Shown here piece after piece: positions 60,193 through 64,000 of a stretch of 64,000 nucleotides of DNA. The stretch spans positions 4,107,383 to 4,171,382 of the forward strand of contig NC_089732.1 of the NCBI RefSeq assembly GCF_035083965.1, read 5' to 3'. Positions within the stretch are counted from its first letter, which is position 1. Each line of letters opens with the position of its first letter. The notes below the pieces were generated by a model. It worked only from the letters and a program-made list of their open reading frames with translations. It was not told where the DNA came from and did not search any database. Both the position numbers and the translations under genes were made by a program. This DNA comes from Branchiostoma lanceolatum. Lineage: Eukaryota > Chordata > Leptocardii > Amphioxiformes > Branchiostomatidae.

Positions 60193-63100
60193 ATGGCCAG
60201 TTGGAAGGCGTGGCTGATGACCCTGCTGGTCGGCTTGACCACCCTGGTGTTGGTCAGCTGGGTACTGGACATCATCAAGCGCAGGAGGATGCCGCCCGGA
60301 CCCTTCTTCTGGCCAATCATCGGGAACCTCTTCTGTAAGTACTCTTACCTCTCAAATAAACGTACCGGAACATTTATTTTTTTCCCCTCAAAATCTGCCT
60401 GGTACGTTCTTATTTTAGACGGTACGTTTATTTTTATCTTTTTTAAATGGGGGCTTTCTAACCAGGGATCCCTTTGCTTATCTTATTTCCCACAGACAGA
60501 CGTATGGACATAGCTTACATGTCAGCTTTGACATTTTCTGGGGACTACTTTTATCAAAGGGGTACTTTTATTAGATTTTGAAGATATGTCTGGGGGGTAC
60601 TTTTATTCAGGGGGTACTCCTATTTCAGAAGTGAGAGTACCCAGAGCTTATAATATCTGTACCGGGTTTACAGAAAAGGCTGGGCTGTCTACTTGATCTG
60701 TCTAGCTGGGTTGGCTATCACGTCAGGCGACTGAAATCCCTGATTCATGTTCTCACAAATGCCCCCATTCATATCCCCACTAATGAAGTTGCGTCCTCTA
60801 TAGCCGAATAGAGAGGGATTGGCTTCATCTTCCAATACCTTGCCCTAGACACGGGATAACAACCCACTGTCCCTACGGCCTCAAATTTTAGGATTTGGAA
60901 CTACCTTAAACTTTATGCCACCATGCTGCATTGTTTGTGAAGTCATCACCAGTTGTTTATACAGCACTATGACTAGTTTCAAATTTATTGTTACCATTTC
61001 TTTAAGATTTACAAATTACAGTGCTTGGTGACAAATGTGCAGATCTTGACACATCAAATCCGTGCATGTGTGTTTTTGGCACACTTTTTGACAGATTAGC
61101 CAAAGAGGCTTGGTGGGCGTCACTCTATCGTCAAGAAAGGGTGTGTTAAGTGCCTTGTCCCAAGGGCACAACGGAAGCATTTCTATATGGACAATGATAC
61201 TTTTCCTACTTTTTTAAATGCCCCAGTGTTTGGCGGACAGTTCTACCTGACGTTCCTGGAGCTGGGTAAGAAGTACGGAGACGTGTTCAGCCTGAAGCTG
61301 GGGATGAGGGACGTGGTGGTGCTCAACAGTCTGGAGGTCATCAGAGAGGCACTGGTGAAGAAAGGGAACGACTTCGCGGGAAGGACCCATACTGCAACAG
61401 GTGTGTTCATCGGTACACACTAGTGCAGGTACCGGTACAGAGGTTTAGGTACCGTACAGGTTACATATTAGTTAGCTGTTCCAAGGTATCACTTTGATCA
61501 CATCTGGTGTTACATGAGGTTAGGAGATCAGTCACAAAATAAGCACATACTTGGTTTGAATTTGTATCGGTACAGTACCGGTACTTCATGATCATCATCA
61601 TATTTGTTGCCCCCAGATAACCCCGCGAGGGGCAAAGTAGGGGGGGAGGAGGTCCCAGGCTAAGGCGGGCAGGCCTCCAGCCTGGCGCGGTATGACTCAA
61701 CAGTGGGAGCCGTAACAACCGCGCCAGGCAGGGTGTACTTCATGATCTGATATTTTGGACCTGCACCAAATCAATTTTATGGTACAGTACCGGTACACAG
61801 CAGTGCTGCACTGGTACACACATGTAGACTTGCCCTTCTCTAAGGAGTGGCTGTCAACACACATTGGTACATCAAAATTCAATGTTTTGAATGTTTGAAC
61901 CTCATCCATATCCGTATGATAATATGACACACAACAACAATCATTCTCAATGAATTTTACTTTCACCTAACGTCAGGTGACCTGCTGTCAGAAGGACGGA
62001 AGGACATTGTGATGGGAGACTTCACCCCCACATGGAAACTGCAGAGGAAACTTTTCCACAGTGCCATCAGGTAAGATTAGGATGGCCAATGATACGTTCT
62101 TTAGAAAAATAAAGTCCCTGCTTATCTAAACTAATAATACACATGTTTGGCATATCTTGTTACATTTATCATTGAATTTTGAAAGCAAAATTCTCCTTTC
62201 CAGAGCCTACGCCACAGGCCATGCCTTAGAAGAACATGTACAGGGAGCTCTGAATGATGTCATTGTCGAGTTCTCTAGTATGGAGGGGAGACCTGTAGAT
62301 GTGGAAGATAACATCTTCAAACTGGTCGTCAATGTGTCCTGCTCAGCTAGCTTTGGTTACAGGTATTTGTTGTTGTTGTTCACCTTGTGATGCCTTATTT
62401 TTGGCACATAGGTCAGAAAGTTTCCTTGCTGTTTCTGTAGCTCTGGCCTCAGGGGTATATTTTTACAGGGAGGGGTTGTTTAAGCTCTTCCCCTTTAATG
62501 TGCACATCCTTGAAAATGGGAACCAGGAGCTCAACTGTGAGGCCCTTAAAGTATATGAATGTACAAGACACTATTCAATACCAGAGTTGGGACCAGCCCT
62601 AGATTTTTCCATCTTCTGATGATGTTTTATTTATTGGTTCGGCATGTAAATGCCAGGGTTACCCAACTAGCCGGAGGCTATACTTAGGGTGAACCCATGT
62701 GGAGCCAACTGTAGGTGTGGTGGGTTCTTTTATGTGCGCGGGGTGTGGCTCTCCCCAAACACGGGACCTCCATTTAACGTCCTATCCAAGGGACGTCCCT
62801 AACCCTAGATGAGCTAGGTACTCATTTACACCCAAGTGAAGTGAGGAAAGTCGCGTTAAGTGCCTTTCCCAAGGGCACAACGTCAGGGAGCATGTTCAGA
62901 CATGTCTGGGGGCAGCCCGGGATCGAACTCGGGTCCCCTTGTTTGACAGTTGAATGTTCGAATGATATTCAACTCATGTTCACCTTATATGAATGTCTTG
63001 GCAGGTTTGAGATGGACGATCCAGACTTTCAGAACTTGGTGAAGATAAGCAAAGATTTCTTTGATGTTGGAGCCCAGGGGATGCTGGCTGATATTTACCC

Positions 63101-63997
63101 TTCTCTCAGCTTCCTACCAACACCAAGTGAGTGTTGTGCAATATGTTATTTTTTTGTTCTGTCAATTTCGTAAGTTATACTTATCCTCAACTATGAACGT
63201 CCTCTTGGATTTTCTGTATAATTACAAAATATTATATGTTGAAAATACAAAAAAAAATGTACCAGTGCCTGATGCCTTTCAGTTTAACATTGAAAATGTA
63301 TTTGTTGGATCATTTTGACCAAAATTTGAGGAAAAAGGAAGAGAATCCCTACCTACCATCCCTATTTTTTAAGGACTATAAACTGTCTGTTGATCTCTTA
63401 TAACACTGTTTGTTTTGATCTCCTGCAGCAAAGACCAAGCTCACAAAACTGTTTGATGAATTCCTGGACTACTTCAAGCGTCAGCTGGACCACCATATTC
63501 AGACCTTCGATCCAGGTAAACTTTTAAACATCTCACCTTTGAACACAAAGACCAAGGTAATACTGTAGCAGGAGAATTAACATTGACCTTTTGACCCATA
63601 TACAGCTGCCATTGTTAAAACTCACATGATCATTTAGATCCACAGTTTGCAAAGCAAGGTTTTCACTCAAACCAGATAACTTCTTGAACAGGAAGGTAAT
63701 GACTGGTTCTACTTCCCACTGCAGCTAGATGTTGAAGCTGTAGTGCAAAGAATGTGTTCCCAAACATCATGTCACATAAACATATAGATATTGTCAAGCA
63801 ACAATACTAAGAAACTAAATGATATCAGCTAATTCTTAAGGTTTTCACAATTTTGTCTTTTTTTCCTCCAGACAAACTTCGCGACATCACGGATCATTTC
63901 ATCCAGCTTCGGAGGGAGGCAGAGGAAGAAGGAGACGAGGACATCAAGTCTCTCACGGACACTCACTTCCGACAGACCGTTGTGGATATACTTGGTG
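60193..63997 (+). CDS. Cytochrome P450, clan 2, gene B (5' seven exons; runs off window)
   Basis: Exons 60193-60334, 61227-61400, 61977-62070, 62204-62362, 63005-63126, 63429-63515 and 63872-63997 have exactly the lengths of exons 1-7 of gene A and the same phases, so the two are tandem duplicates. The window ends at the donor after DILG, just before the I-helix; the I-helix, K-helix and haem loop are outside. Exons 1-2 are nearly identical to gene A (YGDVFSLKLGMRDVVVLNSL), while later exons differ more (GRKDIVMGDFTPTWKLQRKL; FEMDDPDFQNLVKISKDFFD). No break is seen in the visible part. A MITE begins right at the exon 1 donor. Confidence 0.94.
60339..60640. mobile_element. MITE beginning at the exon 1 donor of P450 gene B
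   Basis: Inverted ends gtactcttacctctcaaata and the complement of cagaagtgagagtac bound a 302-bp non-coding element with several ggggtacttttat repeats. Its first base is the fifth base of the intron, so it supplies the GT of GTAAGT at donor positions +5 and +6. Confidence 0.65.
61600..61740. repeat. Hairpin-bearing interspersed sequence
   Basis: gcctggcgcgg (61680-61690) and ccgcgccaggc (61719-61729) form an 11-bp perfect stem around a 28-base loop. A G-rich stretch (tagggggggaggaggtccc) precedes it. It lies in the intron before P450 B exon 3 and is unclassified. Confidence 0.5.
62640..62985 (-). mobile_element. tRNA-derived SINE, family B (long copy)
   Basis: The plus strand shows tgtggctctccccaaacac, gtgcctttcccaagggcaca and cgggatcgaactcgggtcc (reverse B-box) with a reverse A-box region near cttgtttgacagttgaatg. 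Parts match 48745-48885, 61140-61172 and, inverted, 53155-53235. It lies in the intron before P450 B exon 5. Confidence 0.6.
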
Positions 63998-64000
63998 GTG

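Noticed and set aside
1-64000. Retrovirus, LTR element or Polinton copies
   Set aside because: No LTR pairs and no reverse transcriptase, integrase, capsid or polymerase-like frames were recognised on either strand. The mobile DNA seen is MITEs, SINEs and possible LINE tails.

Overview
The window looks like nuclear DNA of an amphioxus (Branchiostoma) or a close invertebrate deuterostome. The host genes are chordate-like (UMP-CMP kinase, the centriole protein STIL, RNF11, CARD proteins, clan-2 P450s). They are split into many short exons by GT-AG introns full of fold-back MITEs, tRNA-derived SINEs and small tandem duplications. The species call is inference from gene content and style.

Layout. 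1-5.5 kb: 3' part of an unassigned four-pass membrane protein gene (+); its last large exon is preceded by a 15-copy array of a splice acceptor plus exon edge. 8.9-12.5 kb: CMPK1 (-). 14.4-14.8 kb: probable bidirectional promoter. 15.2-26.0 kb: a complete 19-coding-exon STIL gene (+). 27.6-35.5 kb: RNF11 (+), with a very large first intron and partial copies of exons 2 and 3. 41.0-51.0 kb: three tandem CARD plus TPR-like genes (+), one with an apparent frameshift. 52.0-57.2 kb: a complete ten-exon cytochrome P450 (+). 60.2-64.0 kb: a second P450 copy (+), running off the right edge after exon 7.

How parts relate. CMPK1 and STIL are head to head, as in human 1p33, and RNF11 maps to neighbouring 1p32 in human, so 9-35 kb is probably an old conserved block. 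STIL builds centrioles, CMPK1 phosphorylates UMP/CMP, and RNF11 is a membrane-anchored RING adaptor. The right half is a lineage-specific cluster of tandem duplicates: CARD-TPR genes (probably death-fold or innate-immune signalling) beside P450 monooxygenases. DR1-like nuclear-receptor motifs lie upstream of all five genes in that half.

Recurring theme. Local duplication of a splice-site edge together with part of its exon occurs in three unrelated genes (membrane protein, CMPK1, RNF11). MITEs have also landed within about 15 bp of splice sites in both P450 genes. No retrovirus, LTR element, Polinton or CRISPR array was recognised.
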